A DNA stretch of 64,000 nucleotides from Arthrobacter zhaoxinii (GCF_025244925.1 NZ_CP104275.1:2418001-2482000), one strand, 5' to 3'. Counted from the first letter of the stretch, positions 19,727-29,211 are shown. A program made the numbers and translations. The notes: generated from the letters alone by a model not told the origin.

Positions 19727-20818
19727 ATGGTTTTCACCTTCGGCATCGAAGAAGAGTTCCTCCTGATGGACGCCCGGACCGGGCTTCCCACCGGAGCCCA
19801 GGAACTGACGCGCGCGCTGATCTCCCCGGGGCAGGGCGCCTTCACCACTTCCGCCGAACTGCTGGACGCACAGGTGGAGAGCTCCACCCGGGTCTGCACC
19901 ACCAGGCACGAAGCCCTGGACGCGCTGCTGGGGTTCCGCTCCCGGCTGGCAGCGGCCGCGGCAGCTGCGGGGGTACGCGTAGCCGCCACTGGTGCGGCGC
20001 CGCGGATCGCCGATGTCCCTCCGGTGCTCAATTCCTCGGACCGGTACCGGCGGATGGGCGTCCTGACCGGCGCCGTCGCACACGAACAATACGTCAACGG
20101 CACCCATATCCACGTGGGCATTGACTCCCGTGACACCGGTGTGCGGGTCTTGAACGGACTCCGCCCCTGGCTCGCCCTGCTGGGTGCCGTTGCCGCCAAC
20201 TCCCCCTATTGGCGCGGACAGGACAGCAGCTTCGCCAGCTGGCGGATGGTCCACTACCGGCGCTGGTCGGTCCAGGGCTGCCCGCCGGTTTTCTCCGATG
20301 CCCAGGACTATGCCCGGAGGCTTCAAGGGCTGCTGGACACCGACGTGGTGCTCGACGCCGGGCACGTAGGCTGGGCGGCCCGGCTGTCCGAAAACTTCCC
20401 GACGGTGGAGGTCCGGATCGCCGACGCCCAGCTGGAGGCCCGGGACACCCTGCTGCTGGCAGCCCTGGTGCGGGCACTGGTGGATACGCTGGCGTCGGCC
20501 GTGCCCGCGTCCGTACCGGCGGCTGTCCCCGATCCGGAGCTGCTCGACGCCGGGCTCTGGCAAGCCGCCCGTTTCGGCATGCACGGGAACCTCGTGTCGC
20601 ATCCCGGCGGCAGCATTCCCGCGGCCGAGCACCTGTCCGCCCTGCTGGAGTTCGTTGCACCGGCGCTGGAGGACGCCGGCGACTCCGATTTCGTGGCTGC
20701 GGGTGTGGCACGGCTGCAGGGCAGGGGAACCGGCGCCGACCGGCAGCGCGCCGCAGTCCGGTCCGGCGGCTATGCGGAGCTGGCGGATCTGTACAGCCGC
20801 AGCCTGACCGCCCAGTAA
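19727..20818 (+). CDS. YbdK-family carboxylate-amine ligase (glutamate-cysteine ligase 2 type)
   Basis: A 363-residue ATP-dependent ligase. It begins MVFTFGIEEEFLLMD, the hallmark FGxEEE of the GCS2/YbdK family, and has NGTHIHVGIDSRDTG and GHVGWAARLSENFPTVEVRI as inner blocks. The ATG at 19727 is chosen because GGGAG lies 8 bases upstream; an ATG at 19721 is too close to that site. Actinobacteria of this kind make mycothiol rather than glutathione, so the true product is uncertain. A -10-like TACAAT lies at 19682-19687. Confidence 0.88.
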   Translation: MVFTFGIEEEFLLMDARTGLPTGAQELTRALISPGQGAFTTSAELLDAQVESSTRVCTTRHEALDALLGFRSRLAAAAAAAGVRVAATGAAPRIADVPPVLNSSDRYRRMGVLTGAVAHEQYVNGTHIHVGIDSRDTGVRVLNGLRPWLALLGAVAANSPYWRGQDSSFASWRMVHYRRWSVQGCPPVFSDAQDYARRLQGLLDTDVVLDAGHVGWAARLSENFPTVEVRIADAQLEARDTLLLAALVRALVDTLASAVPASVPAAVPDPELLDAGLWQAARFGMHGNLVSHPGGSIPAAEHLSALLEFVAPALEDAGDSDFVAAGVARLQGRGTGADRQRAAVRSGGYAELADLYSRSLTAQ

Positions 20819-20824
20819 CTGCGT

Positions 20825-22531
20825 TCAGCCGCCCGTGTACGTGGAAACATCCAGAATGCGCGCCTCCCAGGGGCGCAGCAGGTGGCGGTCGCCGGCGTCG
20901 GCATAATTCCCCAGGAGAAGGCTGCCGGATTCCAGGTTGGACGGCACCCCCAGCTCCTCGCCGGATACATTGCCCAGGACCAGCAGCGCCCGGTCGCCCC
21001 GGGTACGCCGGAAGGCGAACAGGGTGGGATGGGCCGGATCCAGCATCTGGAAATCCCCGAGCGAAACAAGGTCCGACTCGTGCCGGAGCCGGATCAACTC
21101 CTGGTAATACCGGAAGACGGACCGGGCCGCGGCGCGGTCCGCTTCCACATTGACCTCGGGATAGGACGCTGCCGGTTCGATCCACGGCGGAACGTCGGAA
21201 AAACCCGCATACTCTCCCGCCGTCCACTGCATGGGGGTGCGGGCGTTGTCCCGGCTCATCCGCCGCAACGCTTCCAGGACCCGTTCCCGGTCCTCACCCC
21301 GTTCGAGGGCCTCCGCGTAGTAGTTCAGCGATTCCACGTCCCGGTACTGGTCGATCGAGGTGAACCCGGCATTGGTCATGCCGATCTCCTCGCCCTGGTA
21401 GATGTAGGGGGTTCCCCGCTGCAGATGCAGCAGGGTGGCCCACAGGGTGGCGGATTCATACCGGTACCGGGTGTCGTCACCGAAACGGGACACGACGCGC
21501 GGCTGGTCATGGTTATTCAGGTAGAGGCTGTTCCAGCCGGTGTCTGCGAGCCCGCGCTGCCAGCGGTTCCAGCTTGTCTTCAGATCCGTCAGGTCCAGCT
21601 GCCGGTAGTCGAACTTGTCCTTTCCCTGGTCCAGGCTGATGTGTTCAAACTGGAAGACCATATCCAGCTCGCGCCGCCGCGGGTTGGTGAAGAGCAGCGC
21701 CTCGTCGACGGTCACTCCCGGAGTCTCCCCCACGGTCAGATATTCTCCGCTGCGTCCGTCAAAGACCTCGCGGTGCATTTCCTGCATAAACTCATGGATG
21801 CGCGGCCCGGAAATGAAATAGGGCGACCCGTCACCCCAGATGCCGGAAGGATCCACTACGCCGTCCGGCAATGCTGGGTGCTTGGAGATGAAGTTGATGA
21901 CGTCCATGCGGAATCCGTCCACGCCCCGGTCCAGCCACCAGTTCATCATGGCGTACACCTTGGCCCGCACCCGGGTGCTTTCCCAGTTCAGGTCCGGCTG
22001 CTGCGGCGTGAACAGGTGCAGGTAGTACTGCCGGGTGAGCGGATCGAAGGTCCACGCCGAACCGCCGAAGAAGGACCGCCAGTTGTTCGGCTCGGCACCC
22101 GGCTCGCCCGGCTCGAATCCCGGCCGTGCGTCCCGCCACCAGTACCGGTCCCGCTTCGGTGACATCCTGGATGATCTGGAGCTCTGGAAACCCGGATATT
22201 CGCTGGATGTGTGGTTGACCACCAGGTCCATGATCAGGCGGATACCGCGTTCATGCAGTCCTGCCAGCAGCCGGTCAAACTGTTCTTCCGTGCCGAACAT
22301 CTTATCGATCCGGCGGTAGTCACTGATGTCATAGCCGTTGTCGAACTGCGGTGACTGCTGGATCGGTGACAGCCACACCACGTCGATGCCCAGGTCCGCC
22401 AGATAGTCCAGATGCTCAATGATGCCGCCGAGGTCGCCGATACCGTCGCTGGTGGAGTCGGCAAAGCTGCGGGGATAGATCTGGTAGACGACGGCGTTGG
22501 TCCACCAGGCGGGTCCGTTGGTAGCCGGCAT
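20825..22531 (-). CDS. GH13 alpha-glucosidase / oligo-1,6-glucosidase
   Basis: Hydrolyses alpha-glucosidic bonds in short maltooligosaccharides, isomaltooligosaccharides or trehalose-like sugars in the cytoplasm (no signal peptide). The four GH13 regions are visible: region I DLVVNHTSSE, II GVDGFRMDVINF (nucleophile Asp), III YLTVGETPG (acid/base Glu), and IV YLNNHDQPR (Asp). There are 568 residues from the ATG at 22531, which has AAAGGA 9 bases upstream; a second ATG at 22537 is too close. Exact specificity is open. It converges tightly on the ligase gene, 6 bases apart. Confidence 0.92.
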   Translation of the reverse strand: MPATNGPAWWTNAVVYQIYPRSFADSTSDGIGDLGGIIEHLDYLADLGIDVVWLSPIQQSPQFDNGYDISDYRRIDKMFGTEEQFDRLLAGLHERGIRLIMDLVVNHTSSEYPGFQSSRSSRMSPKRDRYWWRDARPGFEPGEPGAEPNNWRSFFGGSAWTFDPLTRQYYLHLFTPQQPDLNWESTRVRAKVYAMMNWWLDRGVDGFRMDVINFISKHPALPDGVVDPSGIWGDGSPYFISGPRIHEFMQEMHREVFDGRSGEYLTVGETPGVTVDEALLFTNPRRRELDMVFQFEHISLDQGKDKFDYRQLDLTDLKTSWNRWQRGLADTGWNSLYLNNHDQPRVVSRFGDDTRYRYESATLWATLLHLQRGTPYIYQGEEIGMTNAGFTSIDQYRDVESLNYYAEALERGEDRERVLEALRRMSRDNARTPMQWTAGEYAGFSDVPPWIEPAASYPEVNVEADRAAARSVFRYYQELIRLRHESDLVSLGDFQMLDPAHPTLFAFRRTRGDRALLVLGNVSGEELGVPSNLESGSLLLGNYADAGDRHLLRPWEARILDVSTYTGG

Positions 22532-22639
22532 GGACATCCGTCCTTTCAGCATGTGCTCTGCATAATACGTCCGGGCCGGCAGCCCGCACAGGGTCGCCGG
22601 GGGTTACTGCGCAGCCTCTGCCCGGGTCGCCCGTTTTCC

Positions 22640-22668
22640 TTGTCCGCGCCGATACGCGGCACTAACGT
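22640..22668 (+). promoter_or_regulatory. Candidate promoter for the DUF1269 gene
   Basis: TTGTCC (22640-22645), a 17-base spacer, then TAACGT (22663-22668) approximates a housekeeping promoter. It would start transcription near 22675, about 57 bases before the ATG at 22732. Confidence 0.35.
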
Positions 22669-22731
22669 TGGCGCTGCCGACAGGTCCCGTGTGCGGACCT
22701 GTCCCGAACTCAACCGTTTGGAGTAACTGCC

Positions 22732-23232
22732 ATGGCAACACTGACCGTTTGGAAGTTTTCGGATGCGGATGCTGCGGAACGCGCCACGCAGACACTCGCC
22801 AGCCTGCAGTCCCAGGGCCTCATCAATGTCGAGGACGAGGCCATCGTGACGTGGCCCGAAGGGCGGAAGAAGCCCAAGACCATCCAGGAACACAACCTCG
22901 TCGGGGCAGGCGCCCTGGGGGGCGGCTTCTGGGGGCTCCTCTTTGGGCTCATTTTCTTTGTTCCGCTCATCGGCGCCGCGGTGGGCGCCGCCATCGGCGC
23001 AATGTCGGGATCGATGGTGGACGTCGGCATTAACGACGATTTCATCGCCCGGGTGCGGAACGAAGTAACGCCCGGAACTTCGGCGCTGTTCGTCCTGTCC
23101 AGCAACGCGGTCGAGGACCGGGTTGCGGAGGCATTCAAGGACTACTCGGGGGCGAAACTGATCTACACGAACCTCTCGAAGGACCAGGAAGCCAACCTCC
23201 GGGAAGCGTTCTTCGAGTCATCTCCCGCCTAG
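22732..23232 (+). CDS. DUF1269-family membrane protein with glycine-zipper segment
   Basis: A 166-residue protein of unknown function. It has an N-terminal alpha/beta part (TLTVWKFSDADAAERATQTL) and a central hydrophobic Gly-rich hairpin. That hairpin covers residues about 62-103, with GAGALGGGFWGLLFGLIFF and GAAVGAAIGAMSGS. A C-terminal domain follows. The pattern matches DUF1269, often found in stress-induced proteins. GGAG lies 8 bases before the ATG. It stands alone between divergent neighbours. Confidence 0.8.
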   Translation: MATLTVWKFSDADAAERATQTLASLQSQGLINVEDEAIVTWPEGRKKPKTIQEHNLVGAGALGGGFWGLLFGLIFFVPLIGAAVGAAIGAMSGSMVDVGINDDFIARVRNEVTPGTSALFVLSSNAVEDRVAEAFKDYSGAKLIYTNLSKDQEANLREAFFESSPA

Positions 23233-23309
23233 GACGCGTGCGGGGCGGGTATCACCTGAGGACGGCAGCGTTAGTCCGGGTGGTGCCCGCCCCGGTATCG
23301 TTTAAGGCG

Positions 23310-23687
23310 ATGATTACACGACGCGAAGCCGCACAGATCCTAGATATTCCGCTCGAAATGGCCACGCGCCACGGCATTCCCCCACGGATGGACGACGCCG
23401 ACCTGGCGCGGCTGCAGGCCGACCCGCCCGGGTGGCTGGTCCAGTCCCGGGCCAACCGCACCGGAAAGCGGCCGGTATGGGTTCAGCTTTCCTGTTCCGT
23501 CTGCGGATACACGGAAGCGGCCCGGCCGAAGAAGTGGTGGCCGGAATTCACCTTCATCGCGTGTGAGGACCACCGTGTGCGGGAACTTCCTGAACTGCCC
23601 GCGGGTGCGGTGCGCACCGAGTACCCCGGTGTCGGTTCCCGCTTCATCGGTGTTGTGGACGCGGCAGGTAACTCCTCCGACGCCTAG
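23310..23687 (+). CDS. Conserved hypothetical protein with a possible zinc site
   Basis: A 125-residue protein of unknown function. The first 50 residues look like a helix-turn-helix-type tag (ITRREAAQILDIPLEMATRHGIPPRMDDADLARL, in part), as in DNA-binding excisionase-like folds. The middle contains CSVCGYT and then ACEDHRV, so two or three Cys and a His could bind zinc. The ATG at 23310 is preferred because the upstream part (open to 23238) has poor coding character. The neighbours give no functional hint. Confidence 0.6.
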   Translation: MITRREAAQILDIPLEMATRHGIPPRMDDADLARLQADPPGWLVQSRANRTGKRPVWVQLSCSVCGYTEAARPKKWWPEFTFIACEDHRVRELPELPAGAVRTEYPGVGSRFIGVVDAAGNSSDA

Positions 23688-23762
23688 CCGCGGCGCCGGG
23701 ACTCATCCCCAACGCTCTGCGGCGGGGACGGTCCCGGGGCAGCCGGCGCAGCTCCGGCCGCG

Positions 23763-24395
23763 CTAGCGTGCGGCGGTCAGCCCGGTGCGGGCCATCGCAT
23801 CGGTATACGCGGCGCGCATGTCATCAAGGGCTTCCTGCTGCCGTTCTGCGGTGGCACCGAAAGAACGGCCGGAGAGTGCGCGTGCCTTGTAGACCTTGAT
23901 GCTGCGGCGGTAGATCATCCGGTTCTCGGTCTTGAGGAACAGTGCTGCCAGGCGCTGGGCCTCGGTGCCGTGCGCCACGATGACGGAGGCGCGGGGCACG
24001 AGCGCCAGGAAGCGCAGCAGCGGCCGCAGTCCTTCCTGGACCTGTTCCTTGGTCAGCTTGCCGTTGGGTTCGCCCGGTACGTGCCAGGGATACGCGTTCC
24101 ACGGCATCACGAACTCAGGCCGCAGCCCCGCCTGCCAGTGCACCCCGAGAAGCCGTGCGACGGCGTCGTTGTCACCCGCGGTGATGAACCCTGATTCGTG
24201 GGCGGTGCCGATATTGGAAAACAGGCTGACGATCCGGCACTCCCCGATGTCGTGCATGGGATCGATGTAGGGCACCTGGCTTCCCGGCTTCATTTCAGCC
24301 AGGGCGTCGCAAAGCTGGTTCACCTCGGCGACATTGGGGTCATAGCGTCGGTTCCAAAGGTCATCATGCTGGGATTCGAGTGCCGGGCTTTGCAT
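23763..24395 (-). CDS. Uracil-DNA glycosylase superfamily protein
   Basis: A 210-residue protein matching the UDG-like fold. Blocks include YIDPMHDIGECRIVSLFSNIG (where the catalytic-loop motif normally sits), FVMPWNAYPWHVPGE (the Asn/Pro-rich motif near the base-binding pocket) and VPRASVIVAHGTEAQRL (the substrate-leaving-group His loop). The usual GxDPY active-site sequence is not obvious, so whether it removes uracil is uncertain. The ATG at 24395 has AGGAGA about 11 bases upstream. It lies downstream of the tmRNA gene on the same strand. Confidence 0.7.
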   Translation of the reverse strand: MQSPALESQHDDLWNRRYDPNVAEVNQLCDALAEMKPGSQVPYIDPMHDIGECRIVSLFSNIGTAHESGFITAGDNDAVARLLGVHWQAGLRPEFVMPWNAYPWHVPGEPNGKLTKEQVQEGLRPLLRFLALVPRASVIVAHGTEAQRLAALFLKTENRMIYRRSIKVYKARALSGRSFGATAERQQEALDDMRAAYTDAMARTGLTAAR

Positions 24396-24584
24396 AAAGT
24401 GGTGCGTCTCCTACGAGGTCTTGCGACCGGTTATACCGCCCGCTCCGGATCATGCCGGCGCGGGTACTGCCTAAATGAAAGTTTACCAACGCCCCGTGCC
24501 CGGGCGTACGGGATTCTGCTCCGTGACGGGTGAAACCCGGCAGGTGTGAGAAACAACTCTCCTGAGGGTTTCCGGATTAAACGA

Positions 24585-24622
24585 CCGAAGCGGGGAGCGT
24601 CCGTAGACACTCCCCGCTTCGG
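24585..24622 (-). terminator. Terminator of the tmRNA gene
   Basis: CCGAAGCGGGGAG and its exact complement flank a 12-base loop. On the minus strand it follows the tmRNA 3' end by 14 bases and is succeeded by TCGTTTAAT. The stem is 13 base pairs. Confidence 0.75.
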
Positions 24623-24636
24623 CTGGAGATTCTCAG

Positions 24637-25005
24637 TGGAGATGGGGGGAATCGAACCCCCGTCCGATGTCGCTTTGTCAGGGCTTCTCCGGGCGCAGTC
24701 TGCATCGGATTTTCTCGGTCCCAGCCATCACGCAGACAAGTGGCTGATCCGGACCCAGCCGTCTAAAAGTCCCGAACACCCCAACGGCGAAGGTGTTCAG
24801 CAGTGGCCCTCTAAATGACGCCAGGCACCGGGGCGAGAGCATCCCCGGGCTGACGGACTATGCCTTACTGCTTAGGCAGCAAGAGCGAAGTCAGTGCGCT
24901 TTGATTCGGCACTTATTGGTTTACAGAGATCGTTAACGAGATAACCCTGTATCCTCGGCCCGCTTCCCCTGTCTCAACAAAACATCGTCGAAACCGGTCA
25001 TCCCC
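24637..25005 (-). ncRNA. ssrA: Transfer-messenger RNA (tmRNA)
   Basis: This 369-base RNA rescues stalled ribosomes with SmpB, whose gene lies just upstream on the same strand. The 5' end GGGGATGACC pairs with the 3' end CATCTCC to form the 7-base acceptor stem. The T arm GGGGGTTCGATTCCCCC is intact. The CCA end is not encoded. The tag frame (24910 down to 24872) reads AESKRTDFALAA followed by TAA. The tag ends in the LAA degradation signal and is of actinobacterial type. Confidence 0.96.
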
Positions 25006-25021
25006 TTATTGAGTTACCAAT

Positions 25022-25048
25022 CCGGCCGAAGCCGGAACACTTATTATA
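25022..25048 (-). promoter_or_regulatory. ssrA promoter -10 box and leader hairpin
   Basis: On the minus strand a perfect -10 TATAAT (25048-25043) is followed about 8 bases on by CCGGCTTCGGCCGG (25035-25022). That sequence folds as a stem capped by a UUCG tetraloop. Mature tmRNA starts at 25005, so the precursor would carry a leader of about 30 bases with this hairpin, to be removed by RNase P. No good -35 is visible. Confidence 0.65.
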
Positions 25049-25069
25049 GCGCATGCTGCCGGGACGGAC

Positions 25070-25429
25070 TCAGAGCCGGATTCCAAAGACCACCACGGGG
25101 GATCCCCAGACCACCAGCAGGATCCACGAGATCAGGACAAAGAGGACCGAAAGAATACTCAGCGCGGTCATGCCCGGGGCCTTGCTGCGGAAAGCCCATG
25201 CGAAGAGGGCAATGTTCGCCAGAACCAGGACAGGCGCAATCCATACCAGCAGCGAGGCGAGGTAGAGGTAGTACGCCGCGAAGAACGGAACCACCACCAG
25301 GATCACCACCGGTACTACGGCCAGGACAATCAACAGGTCGACGGCCGTGACGATCCACGTCCATACCGGCTTCCGCGCGGACGCTACCTCAGCTTCTTCT
25401 CCCTGCGGTTCCCAGAAGGTTCCACTCAT
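25070..25429 (-). CDS. Small membrane protein of unknown function
   Basis: 119 residues with three predicted membrane segments: [20 protein letters not shown], an [26 protein letters not shown] region, and [21 protein letters not shown]. The N-terminus is short and acidic. Its ATG overlaps the smpB stop by four bases, so it is translated together with smpB. It sits between smpB and ssrA. No recognised family. Confidence 0.75.
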   Translation of the reverse strand: MSGTFWEPQGEEAEVASARKPVWTWIVTAVDLLIVLAVVPVVILVVVPFFAAYYLYLASLLVWIAPVLVLANIALFAWAFRSKAPGMTALSILSVLFVLISWILLVVWGSPVVVFGIRL

Positions 25430-25899
25430 GCGCCGCGGTTCTTCTCCCGCATCGCCCGCAGTGCCTCACGGTTGTCCTGCTTCTCGCGCAGCGTGTGGCG
25501 CTTGTCGTACTCCCGCTTACCGCGGGCGACGGCGATCTCCACCTTCGCCCGTCCGTCCAGGAAATACAGCTGCAGCGGCACGATGGTAAAGCCGGATTCG
25601 CTGGTCTTGCGCAGGATCTTTTCCAGCTGCTCCCGGTGCAGCAGCAGCTTGCGGCGGCGGCGGGCGGAGTGATTGGTCCAGCTTCCGTTCAGGTACTCCG
25701 GGATATACGCGGCCTCAAGCCAGAGTTCGTTGTTGTAGAACGTAGCGAACCCGTCCACCAGCGAGGCCCTGCCCTCACGCAGCGACTTCACCTCGGTGCC
25801 CATCAAAACCATGCCGGCCTCGTAGGTATCAAGGATTTCGTAGTCGTGCCGGGCCTTACGATTGGTGGCCACTACCTTACGGCCACTTTCCTTAGGCAC
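25426..25899 (-). CDS. smpB: SsrA-binding protein SmpB
   Basis: A 157-residue tmRNA partner in trans-translation. Seen: [40 protein letters not shown], and the basic C-terminal tail [20 protein letters not shown], which inserts into the decoding path. The GTG at 25899 has AAGGAG 7 bases upstream. The gene lies 44 bases after the M23 peptidase gene and about 420 bases before the tmRNA, the usual actinobacterial grouping. Confidence 0.96.
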   Translation of the reverse strand: MPKESGRKVVATNRKARHDYEILDTYEAGMVLMGTEVKSLREGRASLVDGFATFYNNELWLEAAYIPEYLNGSWTNHSARRRRKLLLHREQLEKILRKTSESGFTIVPLQLYFLDGRAKVEIAVARGKREYDKRHTLREKQDNREALRAMREKNRGA

Positions 25900-25943
25900 G
25901 GGGCAACTCCTTAGTAGGTTGAAACGAAAATTCTATTCTAGGC

Positions 25944-27347
25944 CTACAGCAGCCGCATCGGGTCCACAAGGTCGCCGTTCAGCACGGTCTCGAAGTGCAG
26001 GTGGCATCCGGTGGAGTTGCCGGTACTGCCGACGTAGCCGATCAGCTGTCCCTGGTTGACCCACTGCCCGCTGGAGACCGCGAAACTGTTGAGGTGGTAA
26101 TAGTTTGTCGCCAGGGCATTGCCTTCCACCACACCGTGGTTGAGGACAATCCGGTTGCCGGTGCCGATCATTTCCCCGCCGCCCTGATCTGCCCGCCACA
26201 CGTGGCCTGCTGCCGGGGCATGGACCGGGGTGCCGCAGGACGGGGCGAAGTCGATGCCGGAATGCAGGTAACCGCCGTTGCCGAGGAAGTCGATGGACCC
26301 GGCCGGCGTGGCCCGCCAGCCGAATCCGGAGGAGACCGGGGCACCGTTGACCGGATAACGCAGGCCGAAGGAGGACGGATTGCTGGGCTGCGGAACGGCG
26401 GCAGCCGGCGGAGCGGGACGGTTGTTGCGGGCGGCTTCTTCGGCTGCCGCGCGGTTCTCGGCATCGATCCGCGCCTGTTCGCGCTTCCGGTATTCCTCGA
26501 GCAGGACCCGCTGCTTCTCCGCAATGTCGGCAGTAACCTGCGCGCTTTCCTTTTCCAGGGTGGCCATCTGGGCCTGGAGCTGCGGTTTCTGTGCTTCCAG
26601 CTCCTGGTTCATGGCCGAGGTCTGGGCAACGAGGTCATCCACTTTCTGCTTCTCCGCGGCTGCGGAATCACGGGCGGACTGCTCGGCCATGAGCGCTTCT
26701 TCGGCCTGGGCCTTGAGCTTGTTGATCTCGTCCGCGACGGCGACCAGCCGGGCCTCGGAGTTCACATTGTTGGCATTCTGCTCGGACAGCTTTTCCACGG
26801 CGGCGTTCTGGCCCTTGAGTGCCTGCTCCGCCATACCGAGGGAATCACTGAGGCTGTCGGCACCCTTGGCGCCGAACATCAGCGAGAGGGTGGACGGGAC
26901 GCCGCCGTTTTTGTAGGCCTGGGACGCGATCTGCCCGATCGCTTTTTCGGTGGCCGCGATGTCTTCACGGTCCTTCTCGATCTGCGCGGTGATGGTCTCG
27001 TGGGTCTCCTGGGCGAGGGCCACGCGTTCGTTCAGGGCGCTGACCTTGCCGGCGGCACTGTCAACCCGTGCTTCGGCGTCGGCGAGCTGCTGCTGGGCGG
27101 CCGGGAGCTGGCCCTTATAGACGTTGAGCTTTGCCACCGTTTCGGCAATGTCTTCGCCGAGGTACTCGTAATCCTGGTGGACCTTTTCCTTTTCGGCTTC
27201 GATGGCGGCCTTGCGGTCCTCCAGCTCGTCGGCACTGGCTGTGCTGCTGAACGCAACGGAAAGCGTCAGGGTCAGGACGGCGGCAACCGCCGCCAGGGCC
27301 CGGGACGCCGGCGCTCGTCCACTACGTTTAGGCACAGCATTATCCAT
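25944..27347 (-). CDS. Secreted M23 peptidoglycan endopeptidase with coiled coil
   Basis: 467 residues: a signal peptide (to about residue 39, ASADE), a long coiled coil (about 40-300, rich in Glu, Ala, Gln and Lys), a Pro/Ala linker, then an M23 metallopeptidase domain. Zinc-site blocks are LHSGIDFAPSCGTPVHAPAAGHV (in part) and HLHFETVLNGDLVDPMRLL; the His/Asp ligands are intact. The architecture resembles EnvC-type hydrolases activated by FtsEX. Its gene directly follows ftsX, which supports a cell-separation role. The first candidate substrate is the peptide cross-link of peptidoglycan. Confidence 0.9.
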   Translation of the reverse strand: MDNAVPKRSGRAPASRALAAVAAVLTLTLSVAFSSTASADELEDRKAAIEAEKEKVHQDYEYLGEDIAETVAKLNVYKGQLPAAQQQLADAEARVDSAAGKVSALNERVALAQETHETITAQIEKDREDIAATEKAIGQIASQAYKNGGVPSTLSLMFGAKGADSLSDSLGMAEQALKGQNAAVEKLSEQNANNVNSEARLVAVADEINKLKAQAEEALMAEQSARDSAAAEKQKVDDLVAQTSAMNQELEAQKPQLQAQMATLEKESAQVTADIAEKQRVLLEEYRKREQARIDAENRAAAEEAARNNRPAPPAAAVPQPSNPSSFGLRYPVNGAPVSSGFGWRATPAGSIDFLGNGGYLHSGIDFAPSCGTPVHAPAAGHVWRADQGGGEMIGTGNRIVLNHGVVEGNALATNYYHLNSFAVSSGQWVNQGQLIGYVGSTGNSTGCHLHFETVLNGDLVDPMRLL

Positions 27348-27397
27348 TGACGAGACTCTCCATGATCTTCAGCATTCTCTTCCCAGTGCTCATGACT

Positions 27398-28300
27398 CTA
27401 GACCTTCAGGTATCGGCGGAGTGTCAACAGCGAGGATACTCCGGCCAGCAGCGCCCCGAGAACAAGTAGCAGGGGGGTCAGATACAGGACTTGCTCCGAT
27501 GAAATAAAGGCCGTGGTGGGGTACTGGCGGGCCAGCGTGCCGATAAAGAAGTGTGCGGTGCTCCAGAGGGCAACGGAGGCCAGGACCGCGCCGATGACGG
27601 CGGCTATCACGCCTTCCAGCACGAATGGCAGCTGGATGACGGCCTTGGAAGCGCCGACCAGGCGCATGATGCCGGTTTCCCGCCGCCGGCTGAATGCCGA
27701 GAGCCGGATGGTGGTGGCAATCAGCAGGATGGCGCAGACCAGCATGACGCCGGCAATGGACAATGCCGCAACGGAGGCGAGGTTCAGATACGTGAACATC
27801 TTTTCGAACAGTTCACGCTGGTCACTGACCGACTCCACGCCCGGCTTGGAGGAAAAGGCCTCGTTGATGACCTCGTATTTTTCCGGATCCACCAGGCTCA
27901 CGCGGAAGGATTCGGGGAGCATTTCAGCGGTGATGCTGTCCACGATCGGCGAGTTGGCGAACTGTTCACGGAAGTGGGTCAGCGCGGTGTCCTGGTCTTC
28001 ATACTCGACACTCTCCACGTACCGGTCCGCCTGCAGGTCCGCTTCGATGGCGGCCCGCTGCTCGTCGGTGACGGCACCCGAAGCGCAGGATGCGGACGTG
28101 TCGTTGTCCGTGCACAGGTAGACGGCAACCTGCACGCGGTCGTACCAGTAGCCCTTCATCTGGCCGATCTGCAGCTGCAGCAGCCCTGCCGCCCCCACAA
28201 AGGTCAGGGACACGAAGGTCACCAGGATCACGGAGACAACCATGGACAGGTTCCGGCGCAGGCCGGAGCCGATTTCGCCCAGGACAAATGCAAGCCTCAT
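27398..28300 (-). CDS. ftsX: Cell division protein FtsX
   Basis: A 300-residue permease-like protein with one N-terminal membrane helix ([20 protein letters not shown]), an extracellular domain containing two Cys ([10 protein letters not shown], a likely disulfide), and three C-terminal membrane helices. With FtsE it transmits ATP hydrolysis across the membrane to activate wall hydrolases. The start overlaps the ftsE stop by four bases. The adjacent M23 peptidase with a coiled coil is the likely effector. Confidence 0.94.
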   Translation of the reverse strand: MRLAFVLGEIGSGLRRNLSMVVSVILVTFVSLTFVGAAGLLQLQIGQMKGYWYDRVQVAVYLCTDNDTSASCASGAVTDEQRAAIEADLQADRYVESVEYEDQDTALTHFREQFANSPIVDSITAEMLPESFRVSLVDPEKYEVINEAFSSKPGVESVSDQRELFEKMFTYLNLASVAALSIAGVMLVCAILLIATTIRLSAFSRRRETGIMRLVGASKAVIQLPFVLEGVIAAVIGAVLASVALWSTAHFFIGTLARQYPTTAFISSEQVLYLTPLLLVLGALLAGVSSLLTLRRYLKV

Positions 28301-29046
28301 TCGGACACCCCGCTCTCCCGGTGGTCGGTCTGCAGGTTATCCGCTTCCCCGGCCGGCTCGGGTTCACCGAGGTAGATGCCCTCCTGCTCGTCACGGATGA
28401 TCTTGCCGTTGCGCAGTTCCACCACGCGCTTGCGCATCGCATTGACGATGTCGTCGTCGTGCGTAGCCATGACCACCGTGGTGCCGTTCTGGTTGATCCG
28501 GTCCAGGACCTTCATGATGCCCAGGGAGGTGGTGGGGTCCAGGTTTCCGGTGGGCTCGTCCGCAAGCAGGATGCCCGGCTTGTTGACGATGGCACGGGCA
28601 ATGGCCACGCGCTGCTGCTCGCCGCCGGAAAGTTCGTGCGGCAGGCGGTTGTCCTTGCCCTCCAGGCCAACGGTTTTGAGGACTTCGGGAACGGAGTCAC
28701 GGATCACGGCACGGCTGCGTCCGATCACCTGCATGGCGAAGGCAACATTTGCGAAAACCGTCTTGTTGGGCAGCAGACGGAAATCCTGGAAGACGACGCC
28801 GATTCCGCGGCGCAGCCGCGGCACCCTCCAGCTGGGGATCCGCGCAACGTTGGCGCCGGCCACGTAGACCGTTCCCCTGGTGGCGTGCTCCTCTTTCATG
28901 ATCAACCGGATAAACGTGGATTTACCGGAACCGGAAGCGCCCACGAGAAAAACGAACTCGCCGCGGTCCACATCCAGGCTGACCGAATTGAGCGCAGGCC
29001 GGGAGTTCCGGTCATACAGCTTGGTGACATTGTCGAAAGTGATCAT
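28297..29046 (-). CDS. ftsE: Cell division ATP-binding protein FtsE
   Basis: A 249-residue ABC ATPase partner of FtsX. Walker [11 protein letters not shown]-loop [13 protein letters not shown], signature [14 protein letters not shown] and Walker [13 protein letters not shown] are present. The ATG at 29046 ([12 protein letters not shown]) matches family N-termini; a GTG lies one codon earlier and the frame is open to 29145. The C-terminal tail is longer than in most FtsE proteins and acidic. Confidence 0.95.
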   Translation of the reverse strand: MITFDNVTKLYDRNSRPALNSVSLDVDRGEFVFLVGASGSGKSTFIRLIMKEEHATRGTVYVAGANVARIPSWRVPRLRRGIGVVFQDFRLLPNKTVFANVAFAMQVIGRSRAVIRDSVPEVLKTVGLEGKDNRLPHELSGGEQQRVAIARAIVNKPGILLADEPTGNLDPTTSLGIMKVLDRINQNGTTVVMATHDDDIVNAMRKRVVELRNGKIIRDEQEGIYLGEPEPAGEADNLQTDHRESGVSE

Positions 29047-29211
29047 CACTACTTTGTGCCCATGGAGCGGCCGGAGACACGGGCCTTGGTTCGGGGTATG
29101 GGCACCGGCTTCTCGACTATAGCCAGCTTCTGAAGAGTGAGCCACAACCTAACAGCGCGTGTCGTACTGCACACGCCGGTTATGGACCAGCGGATGCGGT
29201 AGAGTCCTGCG

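Noticed and set aside
20882-22162. Plus-strand frame of 426 codons under the GH13 gene
   Set aside because: The opposite strand carries all four GH13 catalytic regions; this frame has no motif.
24198-24533. Plus-strand frame over the UDG-like gene start and the gap before it
   Set aside because: No ribosome site or recognisable domain; most of it mirrors the UDG-like gene.
25995-27350. Plus-strand frame of 451 codons under the M23 peptidase gene
   Set aside because: It is the shadow of a coiled-coil-encoding gene, and its Leu/Gly pattern follows from the Glu/Ala codons on the real strand.
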